Below the pieces are notes generated by a model that searched no databases, was not told where the DNA came from, and saw only the letters and a program-made list of their open reading frames with translations. Below, one piece after another: positions 25,572 through 35,221 of a stretch of 63,140 nucleotides of DNA. The stretch covers positions 1 through 63,140 of the forward strand of contig NZ_AYKS02000012.1 in NCBI RefSeq assembly GCF_000496755.2. Direction: 5' to 3'. Both the position numbers and the translations under genes were made by a program. Source of the DNA: Serratia sp. DD3. GTDB taxonomy: Bacteria; Pseudomonadota; Gammaproteobacteria; Enterobacterales; Enterobacteriaceae. Numbering within the stretch: the first letter of the stretch is position 1; every line of letters begins with the position of its first letter.

Positions 25572-25646
25572 ATTCACAACGGCATTAGTACATTTGCGAT
25601 ACTCACTTGGGCTAACGCCGACGCGTTTTTTTAATACCTAAGAGAA
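25572..25646 (-). pseudogene. Fragment of an AraC-family regulator 3' end
   Basis: About 70 bp closely match the last codons of araC at 30003-30075 (shared words ACATTTGCGATA.TCACTTGGGCT with one difference, and ACGCCGACGCG). On the minus strand it encodes the end of a helix-turn-helix domain of the VGVSPSEYRKC type. The rest of the gene is absent. Confidence 0.7.
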
Positions 25647-25746
25647 TGACAGCGCTTCATATACACGCTGTGATGATAGGGCCCAGCAACCTCTCGGTAT
25701 CGGCAAAATAGGGCTGTCGAAACCTGGTGACGATTGATACTGGGCA

Positions 25747-25842
25747 CTCTTGTCACTGTCTACTTTTGTTCCTGACTACTCTTGTTACTGATCATTCTTG
25801 TTACTGACTACTCTTGTTACTGACCATTTTTATTACTGACTA
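25747..25842. repeat. 16-bp tandem repeat, six degenerate copies, abutting the edd stop
   Basis: Six consecutive 16-bp units of the type CTCTTGTTACTGACTA, each with 0-4 changes, run up to the base before the edd stop codon (25843-25845). No spacer structure is present, so it is not CRISPR. Confidence 0.9.
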
Positions 25843-27651
25843 CTATGAATAAAGGAAAGAGGCACCCTGATCTGCCGAAGAGACATTTTCCCGGCATATC
25901 TTGAACAATCCCCGTCCCCAACTCTGCTGCAGGCGCTCAGTATCACATTGTGCCCCTGTTCGCCCAGTGGTAGCCGTTAGATTCTCCAACTGTCCGGTAT
26001 TCGCATCAACGCGGATCAGATCCCCCTCTTCAATCAAACCAATCGCGCCCCCGCGCAAGGCTTCAGGTGAGACATGGATCGCCGCCGGGATTTTGCCCGA
26101 TGCGCCAGACAGGCGGCCATCCGTCACTAACGCAACATGGTATCCCGCTTTCTGGATATTGCCCAAAATAGGCATCAGCTTATGCAACTCAGGCATACCA
26201 TTTGCCGCTGGGCCGTTAAAACGGACAACAACTACACAATCCTGATTCAATTCACCGCGCTGGTAAGCGGCTTCCACCTCATGCTGACAATGGAAAACTT
26301 TTGCCGGTGCCTCAACCTCACGGTGTGCTACAGCAACCGCAGACACTTTCATCACCGCTTGCCCTAAATTGCCGGTTAACACCTTAATACCGCCAGAAGG
26401 TTGAAACACGCTATCGGGTAATGAAATAACCGTGGGATCTTTGCTTTCATCACAGGCCTGCCACACCAACTGATTGTCCACCCATTGTGGTGACTTCAGT
26501 TGGTCAATAAACTCGCCAAACACCGGCTTAACGTCACTGTGTAGCAACTGGGCTTGATGCAATCGGGTCATCAGCATTGGCACTCCACCAGCTTGCTCAA
26601 AAGCATTGATATCTGCAGAGCCATTCGGATAGACATTCACCAACAAAGGCACCACATCGGAAAGATCACTAAGATCCTGCCAAGTGAGTAAAATCCCAGC
26701 GGCACGGGCCACCGCAAGCATATGAATAGTGTGGTTAGAACTGCCCCCAGATGCCAAAAGGGCAATCAAACCATTGACCAGGCTCTTTTCTGTTACCACC
26801 TCATACAGCGGGCGATAATGTCGTGAACCTATCGTCATGGAGGCCAGCCGTACTGCAGCATATTCCGTCAAGGCATGGCGCAACGCGGATGTGGGTGGCA
26901 CAAATGCCGAACCCGGTAGCATCAATCCCATCGCCTCAAACACCAACTGATTAGTGTTTGCCGTGCCGTAGAAGGTACATGTTCCAGGGGAGTGATAGGA
27001 GGCACACTCCATTTGCAATAATGCCGTCTCATCAACGACACCCGCTGCATATTTTTGGCGCACATCCACTTTTTGGTCATTAGTAATCCCGGACCCCATT
27101 GGGCCAGCAGGAATAAAGGCGGTTGGCAGGTGCGCGAATTCTAGCGCCCCCATCAATTGGCCCGGCGCAATTTTGTCACAAATACCCAACAGAAGTGTGC
27201 CATCAAACATATTATGGCTGAGTGAAAATGCCGTAGACTGGGCAATAAGATCACGTGAAAACAGAGACATATCCATTCCCGGCTGCCCTTGTGTCACCCC
27301 ATCACACATTGCAGGAACGCCCCCCGCTATTTGTGCGGTATGACCGAGTGGCGCCAGCGCTTGCTTAATTTGGTCTGGATACTCTTTATAGACCTGATGT
27401 GCACTCAGCATATCATTGTAGGCACTGACAATGGCTAAGTTCGCCCGGGTCAAATCGAGAATATTGGCCTTGTCCTGCGAACAGGATGCCGCTACCGCAT
27501 GGGCCAAATTGCCACAAGATAGCGATGCTTTCCCCTTGCCCTTCGACTGCTGCTGCTTTGCCACTGCCAAAAATTGCTGGCGCAAGGCACGACTACGCTC
27601 CACAATCCTTTCAGTCACGGCACTTACCATAGGATTGAGCTGTTTGTTCAT
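25843..27651 (-). CDS. edd: Phosphogluconate dehydratase Edd
   Basis: Edd dehydrates 6-phosphogluconate to 2-keto-3-deoxy-6-phosphogluconate, the first step of the Entner-Doudoroff pathway. It is 602 residues, the E. coli length, with the dehydratase motifs CDGVTQGQPGMDMSLFSRD (iron-sulfur ligand Cys), ICDKIAPG, TCTFYGTANTNQ and VTDGRLSGASGKIPAAIHVSPEA. It is cytosolic. It lies 10 bp after gntK on the same strand, so gluconate is phosphorylated and then dehydrated by one transcript. Its aldolase partner eda is not in the window. Confidence 0.96.
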   Translation of the reverse strand: MNKQLNPMVSAVTERIVERSRALRQQFLAVAKQQQSKGKGKASLSCGNLAHAVAASCSQDKANILDLTRANLAIVSAYNDMLSAHQVYKEYPDQIKQALAPLGHTAQIAGGVPAMCDGVTQGQPGMDMSLFSRDLIAQSTAFSLSHNMFDGTLLLGICDKIAPGQLMGALEFAHLPTAFIPAGPMGSGITNDQKVDVRQKYAAGVVDETALLQMECASYHSPGTCTFYGTANTNQLVFEAMGLMLPGSAFVPPTSALRHALTEYAAVRLASMTIGSRHYRPLYEVVTEKSLVNGLIALLASGGSSNHTIHMLAVARAAGILLTWQDLSDLSDVVPLLVNVYPNGSADINAFEQAGGVPMLMTRLHQAQLLHSDVKPVFGEFIDQLKSPQWVDNQLVWQACDESKDPTVISLPDSVFQPSGGIKVLTGNLGQAVMKVSAVAVAHREVEAPAKVFHCQHEVEAAYQRGELNQDCVVVVRFNGPAANGMPELHKLMPILGNIQKAGYHVALVTDGRLSGASGKIPAAIHVSPEALRGGAIGLIEEGDLIRVDANTGQLENLTATTGRTGAQCDTERLQQSWGRGLFKICRENVSSADQGASFLYS

Positions 27652-27661
27652 CGCTTTTTTC

Positions 27662-28183
27662 CTACCTATTTGCGGTGTCGAGCTGATTCAATGCAATTAA
27701 TGCACGCTCAACCACGTTATCAATATCAGTGTCGATATCGACCACTGCGACTTGCAGCTCATTATCAGGTCGCTCTAAGGTATTGAATTGGCTTTCTACC
27801 ATATTCTGTTTCATAAAGTGCCCTTTACGCGCCATCATACGAGCCATGATCAAATCAAAACTACCATCAAGAAAGACAAAACTGACATTTTGGTTACCGT
27901 TGCGGATCTGGTCACGGTAACTCTTTTTCAGTGCCGAGCAGACAATAACACCTTGTTCATTTTTACTTTCTAAACTGAAAGCGGCATCACGAATGCGCTC
28001 TAGCCAAGGTTTGCGATCTTCATCATTCAAAGGCTGTCCACTGGCCATTTTTATAATGTTCGCTTTAGGATGAAGGTCATCCCCATCAATAAACTTTGCC
28101 CCTAACCGTTGTGCAAGCATGGCTCCAACCGTGCTTTTTCCGCTGGCGCAAACGCCCATCACAATAATACTACTACCGGCCAT
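27662..28183 (-). CDS. gntK: Gluconokinase GntK
   Basis: GntK phosphorylates gluconate to 6-phosphogluconate with ATP. From ATG 28183 the protein has 173 residues. The Walker A loop is GVCASGKSTVG and the family segments are DGDDLHPKANIIKMASGQPL, ICSALKKSYRDQIR and ARKGHFMKQNM. The start is set by AGGAG placed 6 bp before ATG; an upstream frame-open ATG adds 15 residues not seen in relatives. It forms an operon with edd and is divergent from the permease gene. Confidence 0.95.
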   Translation of the reverse strand: MAGSSIIVMGVCASGKSTVGAMLAQRLGAKFIDGDDLHPKANIIKMASGQPLNDEDRKPWLERIRDAAFSLESKNEQGVIVCSALKKSYRDQIRNGNQNVSFVFLDGSFDLIMARMMARKGHFMKQNMVESQFNTLERPDNELQVAVVDIDTDIDNVVERALIALNQLDTANR

Positions 28184-28555
28184 ATGAACTCCTCGCATTG
28201 TATTCTGGGTATCTCCCTCATCCTTCAAGTTGCCTGGCTATCGGTGGCCGTGACTTACGGCATCAACACTTAAGGATCATCCTGATGTGCTTGGATCATC
28301 CTTAACTACGACAGTGCAGTTAGCTCACTAGGCTGTTCGGCACATGCGTTCAGCTCGTTTTCAGGAACTGGAGTCGCTGCCTAGCGGTATCCCGACCTGC
28401 ATCTTGATAGAAATTTGGTATAGATCTCATTTTTGAATAACAGTTGAAAATATGACTTTATATTACTCACTTTACCAGTAACATGTTACCCGTAACTTTT
28501 AGATTTGTGAACTGAAACACGAAGCAAGCTAACCATAAAATAATGAGGTACAGCC
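28184..28555. other. Divergent regulatory region between gntK and the permease gene
   Basis: 372 bp. Near gntK it begins with a CCTTCAAGTTGCC word of the dispersed repeats. Near the permease gene it holds a double GntR-type operator (28472-28498). Confidence 0.6.
28472..28498 (+). promoter_or_regulatory. Overlapping GntR-type operators
   Basis: ATGTTACCCGTAACTT at 28483-28498 matches the known E. coli GntR box pattern ATGTTAcc.gTAACAT. It shares half of its sequence with a second palindrome TTTACCAGTAACAT ending at 28485. The position, about 60 bp before the permease ATG, fits repression relieved by gluconate (inference). Confidence 0.75.
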
Positions 28556-29923
28556 ATGGAGCAAATAACCAACCCCACGCACTTGCTGATCATTGCAGGT
28601 TGCGCTATCGCTGCTCTACTTTTTTTAATAATGAAACTGAAAGTTCATGCTTTCGTCTCTCTTACTTTGGTCAGTTTAGGTACCGCGCTGGCAACAGGCG
28701 TTAGCCCTGACAAAGTCGTTCCAACCATGATGACTGGCTTTGGTGGCACCCTGGCTTCTGTGGCTTTGTTGGTCGGCTTAGGTGCCATGATCGGCAAAAT
28801 CTTGGAAATAACCGGAGGGGCAAAAGTCCTGGCAGACACCCTGATTGGTCGTTTCGGTGAAAAGAAAGCCCCTTTCGCACTGGGGGTGGCCTCCTTACTG
28901 TTCGGCTTCCCGATCTTCTTTGATGCGGGTCTGATCGTCATGATCCCGATTATTTTCAGCGTGGCTAATCGTTTTGGTGGCTCATTGCTGAAATATGCCC
29001 TACCTGCTGCCGGTGCATTTGCTGTTATGCACGCCTTCGTTCCACCACATCCTGGTCCTGTCGCCGCTGCCGATCTGTTAGGTGCCGACATGGGCTTACT
29101 GCTGGTTATTGGTCTGTTGGTTGCTATCCCAACCTGGTATCTAGGCGGGTATTTATTCGGTCTGTATGCGGGCAAAAAATTCAATATTCCGTTATCAAAA
29201 CTGCTGTTTAATGATGAACAAATCATTGATAACGACAAGCTGCCCGCTTTCGGCACTGTCTTGTTTATTCTGTTGTTACCTGTTTTATTGATCTTTTTGG
29301 ATACTGGCCTGAATACGTTGAGTGTCACTGGCGTCATTGATGGCAAAAGTACCGTTGTTCAATTCCTCCGTATGTTCGGTAAAACCCCTGTAGCACTGTT
29401 AATCACGCTGCTGGTTTGCTTGGTGGTCTTTGCCAAAGATTTTGGTATGAGCAAACTGGAAAAACTGTGCGGTGACTCATTAGCGCCAATCTGTGCTGTG
29501 ATTCTGGTTACCGGTGCAGGCGGGATGTTCGGCGGTGTGTTGCGTTCGAGTGGTATCGGTGATGCATTAGCCGGTGTGCTGCAAGACACCGGTATGCCGC
29601 TGATTGTCGCTGCATTTGTCATCTCTACCTGTTTGCGCGTTGCACAAGGGTCGGCGACGGTAGCATTGACGACTACCGCTGGGCTTATCTCACCTATCGT
29701 GGCGCAGACTACCGGTTTATCCAGCCTGGATTTATGCTTTATCGTTATCTCTATCGCAGGGGGCGCAACCGTACTTTCTCACTTCAACGATTCTGGTTTC
29801 TGGCTGGTTTCTCGTCTTATGGGTATTGACGAAAAAACCACTTTAAAAACCTGGACGGTGATGGAAACGCTGTTGGGCAGCATTGCATTTATTATTGTTG
29901 CCACGCTCAGTATCTTTTTGTAA
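28556..29923 (+). CDS. GntP-family gluconate:H+ symporter
   Basis: This 455-residue inner-membrane carrier has about 12-13 hydrophobic segments. GntP-family signatures are FGGTLASVALLVGLGAMIGK, FVPPHPGPVAAADLLGADMG, and near the end LRVAQGSATVALTT and HFNDSGFWLVSRLMG. Substrate assignment rests on the family, the neighbouring gntK-edd genes and the GntR-type operator. Which of the E. coli paralogues (GntT, GntU, GntP) is closest cannot be decided by eye. Confidence 0.88.
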   Translation: MEQITNPTHLLIIAGCAIAALLFLIMKLKVHAFVSLTLVSLGTALATGVSPDKVVPTMMTGFGGTLASVALLVGLGAMIGKILEITGGAKVLADTLIGRFGEKKAPFALGVASLLFGFPIFFDAGLIVMIPIIFSVANRFGGSLLKYALPAAGAFAVMHAFVPPHPGPVAAADLLGADMGLLLVIGLLVAIPTWYLGGYLFGLYAGKKFNIPLSKLLFNDEQIIDNDKLPAFGTVLFILLLPVLLIFLDTGLNTLSVTGVIDGKSTVVQFLRMFGKTPVALLITLLVCLVVFAKDFGMSKLEKLCGDSLAPICAVILVTGAGGMFGGVLRSSGIGDALAGVLQDTGMPLIVAAFVISTCLRVAQGSATVALTTTAGLISPIVAQTTGLSSLDLCFIVISIAGGATVLSHFNDSGFWLVSRLMGIDEKTTLKTWTVMETLLGSIAFIIVATLSIFL

Positions 29924-29939
29924 GACAGTAAATGAAAAC

Positions 29940-29969
29940 ACGGGGCAGAGAATTGTTATCTGTCCCCGT
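29940..29969 (+). terminator. Hairpin between the gluconate permease and araC
   Basis: ACGGGGCAGA pairs imperfectly with TCTGTCCCCGT, 16 bp after the permease stop and before the convergent araC. No long T run. Confidence 0.6.
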
Positions 29970-30002
29970 CAATCCCCACCTTGCTCCTCATACCTCATAC
30001 CA

Positions 30003-30914
30003 TCACAGCGGCGTAGCACATTTGCGATATTCACTTGGGCTCACGCCGACGCGTTTTTTAAATACCCGCGAGAAGTAGAGTTGGTCGTCATAACCAACTT
30101 GTTGCCCAATGGCCGCGACGGACATCGGGGTGGTTTGCAACAAGAGTTTAGCCCGGATAATCCGCTGATCTTCACGCCAACGTACAATACCCACCCCGAC
30201 CTGCTCACGGAACAGGTGGGCCAGCCGTGAGGGCGAGAGAAATACCTGCTGCGCCAGTACCTCTACCGATATCTCGGCAGCAAGGGATTCACTCAGGATC
30301 TGGCAAGCCTGAAGGACCCGGTGGTCAATCGTCGGATACTCCGCCAGAGAGGAAGCTTCATAACAGCGGATCAATAGCCGCTCCAGCAGGTTCATCGCTA
30401 ATTGTTCTGACATTGGCCGTAGTTGCTGGTTAGTCTCTTCAATAGCACGGAACAGGCCATCAAACTCATCAAACAACTGGCTATCCGCTAAGTTTAACCG
30501 CCCAACGTTATCCACTACCCGTGGCCATTTAAGCCAATCCGCCCAATACGCTCTTGGCCGGAAGTAGACCCAGCGGTGAAACCAGACAGGGGCATCCGCT
30601 GCCCGGCCATAATGGTGTACCGCCGCCGGGGGAAACAGCAGCAAATCACCTGGCTCCACGGTAAAGGCCTTATCCCCCTGAAAAACCTGCCCTTTACCCT
30701 TGATGGTTAAATTGACAATAAACCCCTTCATACCGCGGGGCCGGTCAATAATAAAATCAAGAGTACTGTCTTGTGCAATGGGCGTCATACCGGAAACCAG
30801 GAACACGTCAAACGCATATCCTGGCAATAGGGGGTTAAGCTGTTTTGGCTTCTCTTTTTGCATTGATGACATGGCAGTAAAAAGCGTTTCGGTAAAACAA
30901 TCACTATGGCCCAT
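30003..30914 (-). CDS. araC: Arabinose operon regulator AraC
   Basis: AraC binds L-arabinose and switches from DNA looping to activation of the ara promoters. The N-terminal cupin arabinose-binding domain follows E. coli (NPLLPGYAFDVFLVSGMTPI, RGMKGFIVNLTIKGKG, GDLLLFPPAAVHHYGR, WVYFRPRAYW). The C-terminal part has two helix-turn-helix motifs (LAQQVFLSPSRLAHLFREQV and VGYDDQLYFSRVFKKRVG). The annotated ATG 30914 gives 303 residues; internal ATGs at 30872 and 30863 would give a length nearer the 292 of E. coli. It follows araFGH on the same strand and is separated from araB by that operon. Confidence 0.95.
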   Translation of the reverse strand: MGHSDCFTETLFTAMSSMQKEKPKQLNPLLPGYAFDVFLVSGMTPIAQDSTLDFIIDRPRGMKGFIVNLTIKGKGQVFQGDKAFTVEPGDLLLFPPAAVHHYGRAADAPVWFHRWVYFRPRAYWADWLKWPRVVDNVGRLNLADSQLFDEFDGLFRAIEETNQQLRPMSEQLAMNLLERLLIRCYEASSLAEYPTIDHRVLQACQILSESLAAEISVEVLAQQVFLSPSRLAHLFREQVGVGIVRWREDQRIIRAKLLLQTTPMSVAAIGQQVGYDDQLYFSRVFKKRVGVSPSEYRKCATPL

Positions 30915-30993
30915 TATAGAGACTCATTTTGGGAAATACGCGGTCAGGCAAACCGCATAATGTAAAAGTACTCCACTGGCCCACAATGGAAGT

Positions 30994-31020
30994 ATCAGGC
31001 CAGCCACACACTGGCCTGAT
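30994..31020 (-). terminator. Hairpin between araH and araC
   Basis: ATCAGGCCAG/CTGGCCTGAT with a 7-bp loop. A good T run is missing, so it may only stabilise or attenuate the araFGH transcript ahead of araC. Confidence 0.5.
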
Positions 31021-31102
31021 AGACCCAGCATCAATAAATCTGCAGGCGTATTCTACCTGGCTGTTGATTGAACTGGGGCATATAGGGTGCAAACACAGCG
31101 CA

Positions 31103-32104
31103 TTACACCCGTGCTTTACGCAACTGCTTGTAACGATCGAACAGTACTGCGGCCAGCAGGATCAAGCCTCGCACCACATATTGAGCGAACGGGGAAATAT
31201 TGAGCAAGTTCATCGCATTTTCCATCAGCCCCAGAATCAGCACCCCGGCGATGATGTACGAAATCTTGCCTATCCCCCCTTTCATTGAGACGCCCCCCAA
31301 CACACAGGCGGAAATCACCACCAGCTCGAAACCAATAGAGGTCATCGGCTGCCCAGAAGTCATACGAGAGGCGAGTATAATACCAGCAATTGAGGCGATC
31401 AGCCCGGTCATGGCGAAGATGATAATCTTGGTACGCACCACGTTAACCCCGGCCAGGCGCGCGGCTTCTTCATTCCCCCCCATCGCCAGCGTATTGCGAC
31501 CAAAGGTGGTTTTGTTCAGCAGCAAACCAAACAGCACAAAGCAGATAATAGTCAGCCAGACCGGTGTCGGGACGCCAAATAACGCGGAATTACCCAACTG
31601 GAAGAAATCCTCTTCCACAATGCCGACCGCTTTACCATCCGAGATAATATAGCCCACACCCCGTGCCATCTGCATGGTCGCCAGCGTGGTGATCAAGGCA
31701 TTGATCTTGAATTTAGCCACCACAATGCCGTTAATCAGGCCAAAAAACAGCCCAACCGACATGCCAGCCAGAATACCGAAGGTAATACTCTCGGTGGCAT
31801 TAATGGCTACTGCACAGGCAACCCCAGAGCAGGCAACCACCGACCCCACCGACATATCGAACTCACCGGAGGCCAGGCAAAACAGCATCCCGCAGGCCAC
31901 CATACCCGACATGGACACCGCCAAGCCCAACCCGCGCATATTGATCAGGCTAGCAAAATTGGGCACCAGTATGCATGCCAGTAGAAACAGGATGGCAAAA
32001 ATCACCAGCATCCCATATTGATCCCAGATGCGAGCCAGTTGTAGTCTGGAACCAGTAGCGACTGAATCCATCGCGCTCTGGCCAGTAGAGGACGTTGTTG
32101 TCAT
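31103..32104 (-). CDS. araH: L-arabinose ABC transporter permease AraH
   Basis: AraH forms the membrane channel of the high-affinity arabinose importer. From ATG 32104 (AGGAGA upstream) it has 333 residues with 8-10 membrane helices. Stretches match E. coli closely: RIWDQYGMLVIFAILFLLAC, GLAVSMSGMVACGMLFCLAS, and AMGGNEEAARLAGVNV, the EAA loop that contacts the ATPase. The gene is third in araF-G-H. Confidence 0.95.
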   Translation of the reverse strand: MTTTSSTGQSAMDSVATGSRLQLARIWDQYGMLVIFAILFLLACILVPNFASLINMRGLGLAVSMSGMVACGMLFCLASGEFDMSVGSVVACSGVACAVAINATESITFGILAGMSVGLFFGLINGIVVAKFKINALITTLATMQMARGVGYIISDGKAVGIVEEDFFQLGNSALFGVPTPVWLTIICFVLFGLLLNKTTFGRNTLAMGGNEEAARLAGVNVVRTKIIIFAMTGLIASIAGIILASRMTSGQPMTSIGFELVVISACVLGGVSMKGGIGKISYIIAGVLILGLMENAMNLLNISPFAQYVVRGLILLAAVLFDRYKQLRKARV

Positions 32105-32143
32105 GATATTTCTCCTAGTTGTTCTGAGCTTGGTCACAGCGAA

Positions 32144-33643
32144 TTAACGGGCTGGCATCGCCAGGTTCAACACTTTGACTTCATTGGCATCGCTGTGGGA
32201 AAGCTCACCCGCAATTTCCCCCTCGCGCATAATCATGACTCGATCAGCAATCCCCAACACTTCCGGCAACTCGCTGGATACCACCACGACGGCAATGCCC
32301 ACCTTAGCCAGATCGTAAATCACGTTATAGATTTCGTTTTTTGCGCCCACATCAATGCCCCGGGTCGGCTCATCAAGCAAAATGACTTTCATATCTTCAG
32401 AGAGCCAACGCCCCAGAATCGCTTTCTGCTGGTTACCGCCAGAGAGGTTCATAATGGCTTGCTGAGGGGACGGGGTTTTAACCCGCATATCGCGGATGCG
32501 CAATTGGGCGTTGCTATCTTCCCACTGTTGGTTGATCCAAAAGCCCCCCCAGGCTTTGTGGCGGCGGGCACTGATATTGATATTTTCCTGCACTGAATGG
32601 ATGGGGATAATCCCCAAGGCCTTACGGTCCTCGGTACACAGCATGATCCCACTGCGGATAGCATCTATGGGGCTGCGAATCGACACTGGTTGGCCAAATA
32701 CCGCAATCTCACCCGACACCATCGGGTCAGCACCAAAAATCAGCTTCATCAGCTCACTACGCCCTGCCCCCACCAGGCCAAAAATACCGAGGATCTCCCC
32801 ACGCTTCACCTCAAACGATACCGGCTGTTGCAAGCCGGGCCCCATCAGGTTGCGTACCTGCAGCCCCACCTCCCCATGGGGGCGCGGCAGGTAGCCGTAG
32901 ATATCGGTCAGCTCACGCCCGACCATGGTTTTCACCAACAGGTCACGGCTAACGTCCGCTATGGCGTCAAAGGTGCGCACAAACTGACCATCTTTAAATA
33001 CCGTAATGGCGTCGCAGAGCTCAAAAATCTCATCCATACGGTGGGAGACATACAGAATCACCTTACCCTCATCACGCAACTGGCGAATAACGCGAAACAG
33101 TTGCTCAATTTCCCGTGATGACAGGCTGCTGGTGGGTTCATCAAAGGCGATAATTTGCGCATCCCGCGTTAACGCCTTGGCAATCTCTACCATTTGCCAC
33201 TGGCCGAGGGAGAGATATTTAAGCGGTGTTTCCGGCGCAATATCCATCCCCAGGCGCGCCAATTGTTTGGCGGCATTCTGGTACAGCTCATCTCGCGCAA
33301 TCATGCCATGGCGGGTGGGCAGTTGGCCCAGGTAGATGTTCTCGGCAATACTCATTTCGGGTACCAGGTGTAACTCCTGGTAGATGATGGCAATGCCACT
33401 CTCCAGCGCCTCCACGGTATTGCGGAACACCCTCTCCTCCCCAGCTAGCTTGACAACCCCCTTGGTGGGAGCCTGAAATCCACTGAGGATTTTGAGCAGG
33501 GTTGACTTACCGGCACCATTTTCCCCCATCAACGCATGTATCGTCCCCTGTTGGCAGGAAAACGAGACATTCTGCAGCGCTTTAACACCGGGGAACTCTT
33601 TGCTGATACCGCAAAACTCCAGATAAGGAACTGACTGATTCAT
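32144..33643 (-). CDS. araG: L-arabinose ABC transporter ATPase AraG
   Basis: AraG has two tandem ATPase domains that power arabinose import. From ATG 33643 (TGGAGTG upstream) it has 499 residues. The first domain has Walker [10 protein letters not shown], signature [15 protein letters not shown] and Walker [11 protein letters not shown]. The second has the degenerate Walker A-like GLVGAGRSE, signature [16 protein letters not shown] and [16 protein letters not shown]. Its order and spacing with araH and araF are normal, except for a dispersed repeat in the araF-araG gap. Confidence 0.95.
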   Translation of the reverse strand: MNQSVPYLEFCGISKEFPGVKALQNVSFSCQQGTIHALMGENGAGKSTLLKILSGFQAPTKGVVKLAGEERVFRNTVEALESGIAIIYQELHLVPEMSIAENIYLGQLPTRHGMIARDELYQNAAKQLARLGMDIAPETPLKYLSLGQWQMVEIAKALTRDAQIIAFDEPTSSLSSREIEQLFRVIRQLRDEGKVILYVSHRMDEIFELCDAITVFKDGQFVRTFDAIADVSRDLLVKTMVGRELTDIYGYLPRPHGEVGLQVRNLMGPGLQQPVSFEVKRGEILGIFGLVGAGRSELMKLIFGADPMVSGEIAVFGQPVSIRSPIDAIRSGIMLCTEDRKALGIIPIHSVQENINISARRHKAWGGFWINQQWEDSNAQLRIRDMRVKTPSPQQAIMNLSGGNQQKAILGRWLSEDMKVILLDEPTRGIDVGAKNEIYNVIYDLAKVGIAVVVVSSELPEVLGIADRVMIMREGEIAGELSHSDANEVKVLNLAMPAR

Positions 33644-33704
33644 GTGCTCACTCCAGATTGCCGGCATAACATGGCCTGTTATGCCGGTATATATCCGTGG
33701 TCAT

Positions 33705-33832
33705 CTATACTCTTCATACTTCAAGCCGCTTGGGTGTTAGCTGCACTTTGTCACCCCAGTCACATAGTCAGCTATGCTCCTGGGGTGTCCATCGCTGGCC
33801 GCCTACAAGCAACTCGAATTATTTTGGGTATA
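33705..33832. repeat. Dispersed ~120-bp intergenic repeat, copy 2
   Basis: The reverse complement resembles 17822-17944 along its length. It lies within the araFGH transcript between araF and araG, where it could form a processing hairpin that keeps araF mRNA abundant (inference). Confidence 0.7.
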
Positions 33833-33875
33833 AGTTGCCGTACCCGATTGCAAGCGGGTATCGTAACCCGGTCTA

Positions 33876-34859
33876 TCACAACCCTTTCTTCTTCAGTTCC
33901 TCCTTAAAGTTATCCCGAGTGATCAGCACCACATCGGTCACTTCGGTGAATTTGGTGGGTTCTTCCCCCTTGCTGACCCAGTCATGCAACATCTGGATGC
34001 TCTTATAACCATGTACATCCGGGCTCGGCAACAGCGACCCGAGGAAGCCAGTCTGGGTGGATTTGGATAGTTCATTCACCGCATCAACGCCATTGATACC
34101 AATGCCGATCACGTTCTCCGCTTTGAAGCTCTGTCCTTCGGTAGCGCGAACCCCACCCAGCACGGTGTTGTCGTTCATGCCGACAATCAGCCAATTCTTC
34201 ACTTCTGGGTGCTGCACCAGCATCGAGTTGGCGGCATCCAGCGCGCCGGGGATATCATTTGTTTTGGTAGGAACGCGATAAATCTGGGCAGCAGGGAAAC
34301 CGGCAGTCTCCAGTGCGCTTACGGAACCTGCCACGCGACGGCGAGCGGTATCTAACTCATCAGCAGTGATGGCTAACACCCCGGTGGTTTTCACATCCCA
34401 TTTGCGTTTGAGCATCTCCTTATACAGCTCTTGCCCCTGGCGCTCGCCGATCTTGGTAGCTGCCATCATCACCAGCGGCACCTGTTCCATGGGCTTGCCT
34501 TTGGCATTGACAAACTGGTCATCCACCGCGATCACTTTCAAATCCAGGCTTTTGGCTTTCGCCATAATGGCTGAGCCTAATTTCGGGTCTGGGGTACAGA
34601 TTACAAAGCCTTTGGCGCCACTGGCGGCCAAGCTATCAATGGCGTTAAGCGTCTTTTCACCATCGGGTACCGCAATCTTAATCACCTCGAAACCGAGGTC
34701 TTTACCGGCTTTATCGGCAAAGTTCCATTCCGTCTGGAACCAAGGCTCCTCTGGCTGTTTAACCAGATAACCCAGTTTCAACGTCTCTGCTGAAAAAGCA
34801 GAATTTACCATACCGAGAACAAACCCTACCGCAATCATGCTCTTAACTATTTTATTCAT
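33876..34859 (-). CDS. araF: L-arabinose-binding periplasmic protein AraF
   Basis: AraF captures arabinose in the periplasm and delivers it to AraGH. From ATG 34859 (GGAGA upstream) it has 327 residues. The signal peptide is MNKIVKSMIAVGFVLGMVNS then AFSAE. The mature chain nearly repeats E. coli AraF: LKLGYLVKQPEEPWFQTEW, AVPDGEKTLNAIDSLAASGA, QHPEVKNWLIVGMNDNTVLG, SLLPSPDVHGYKS. It is the first gene of the leftward araFGHC operon. Confidence 0.96.
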   Translation of the reverse strand: MNKIVKSMIAVGFVLGMVNSAFSAETLKLGYLVKQPEEPWFQTEWNFADKAGKDLGFEVIKIAVPDGEKTLNAIDSLAASGAKGFVICTPDPKLGSAIMAKAKSLDLKVIAVDDQFVNAKGKPMEQVPLVMMAATKIGERQGQELYKEMLKRKWDVKTTGVLAITADELDTARRRVAGSVSALETAGFPAAQIYRVPTKTNDIPGALDAANSMLVQHPEVKNWLIVGMNDNTVLGGVRATEGQSFKAENVIGIGINGVDAVNELSKSTQTGFLGSLLPSPDVHGYKSIQMLHDWVSKGEEPTKFTEVTDVVLITRDNFKEELKKKGL

Positions 34860-35041
34860 GCCAGCGTCTCCAATTGTTCTATTAATTCCTATGTCAACCA
34901 AGCACTTCCCACTCTCTTATTCAACCAATGACTAGAAAATGCCATTTTTAAACATGACGTTACTGTTATCACCAGATGGAGGATAAAGTTGTAGCTGTTT
35001 TAAATATAAAAAATGGAGAGCATGATCACGCCATGAAATTG

Positions 35042-35079
35042 TAGCTATTTCGTCTATATTTTTAGCAAAAAAGTGATGT
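35042..35079 (+). promoter_or_regulatory. Candidate AraC half-site pair, distal
   Basis: TAGCTATTTCGTCTATA (35042-35058) is followed four bases later by a TAGC word (35063). This is the 21-bp spacing of the E. coli araI1-araI2 pair. The second half-site is a weaker match. It lies midway between araF and araB and could serve either promoter or a repression loop. Confidence 0.6.
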
Positions 35080-35116
35080 TTAAAAATTTTAGAACTTCAT
35101 CACTCTCCATAATCAA

Positions 35117-35154
35117 TAGCGTTTAAATCCATATTTTTAGCAAGCCATTGCTAA
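35117..35154 (+). promoter_or_regulatory. AraC half-site pair (araI1-araI2 type) before araB
   Basis: TAGCGTTTAAATCCATA at 35117-35133 matches the E. coli half-site pattern TAGC-N7-TCCATA exactly. Four bases later TAGCAAGCCATTGCTAA (35138-35154) gives the second half-site at 21-bp spacing. A TATGGT at 35176-35181 can serve as the araB -10. The spacing reproduces the E. coli pBAD activator site. Confidence 0.85.
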
Positions 35155-35221
35155 CCGATAATTGGCCTCATCTCCTATGGTTCCTTCCTAGTAATCCTTT
35201 CATTGATGGTCAGGAGCCTTT

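Noticed and set aside
25747..25842. Six short repeats that could be taken for a CRISPR array
   Set aside because: The 16-bp units are directly adjacent without spacers and vary in sequence, and no cas genes are near.
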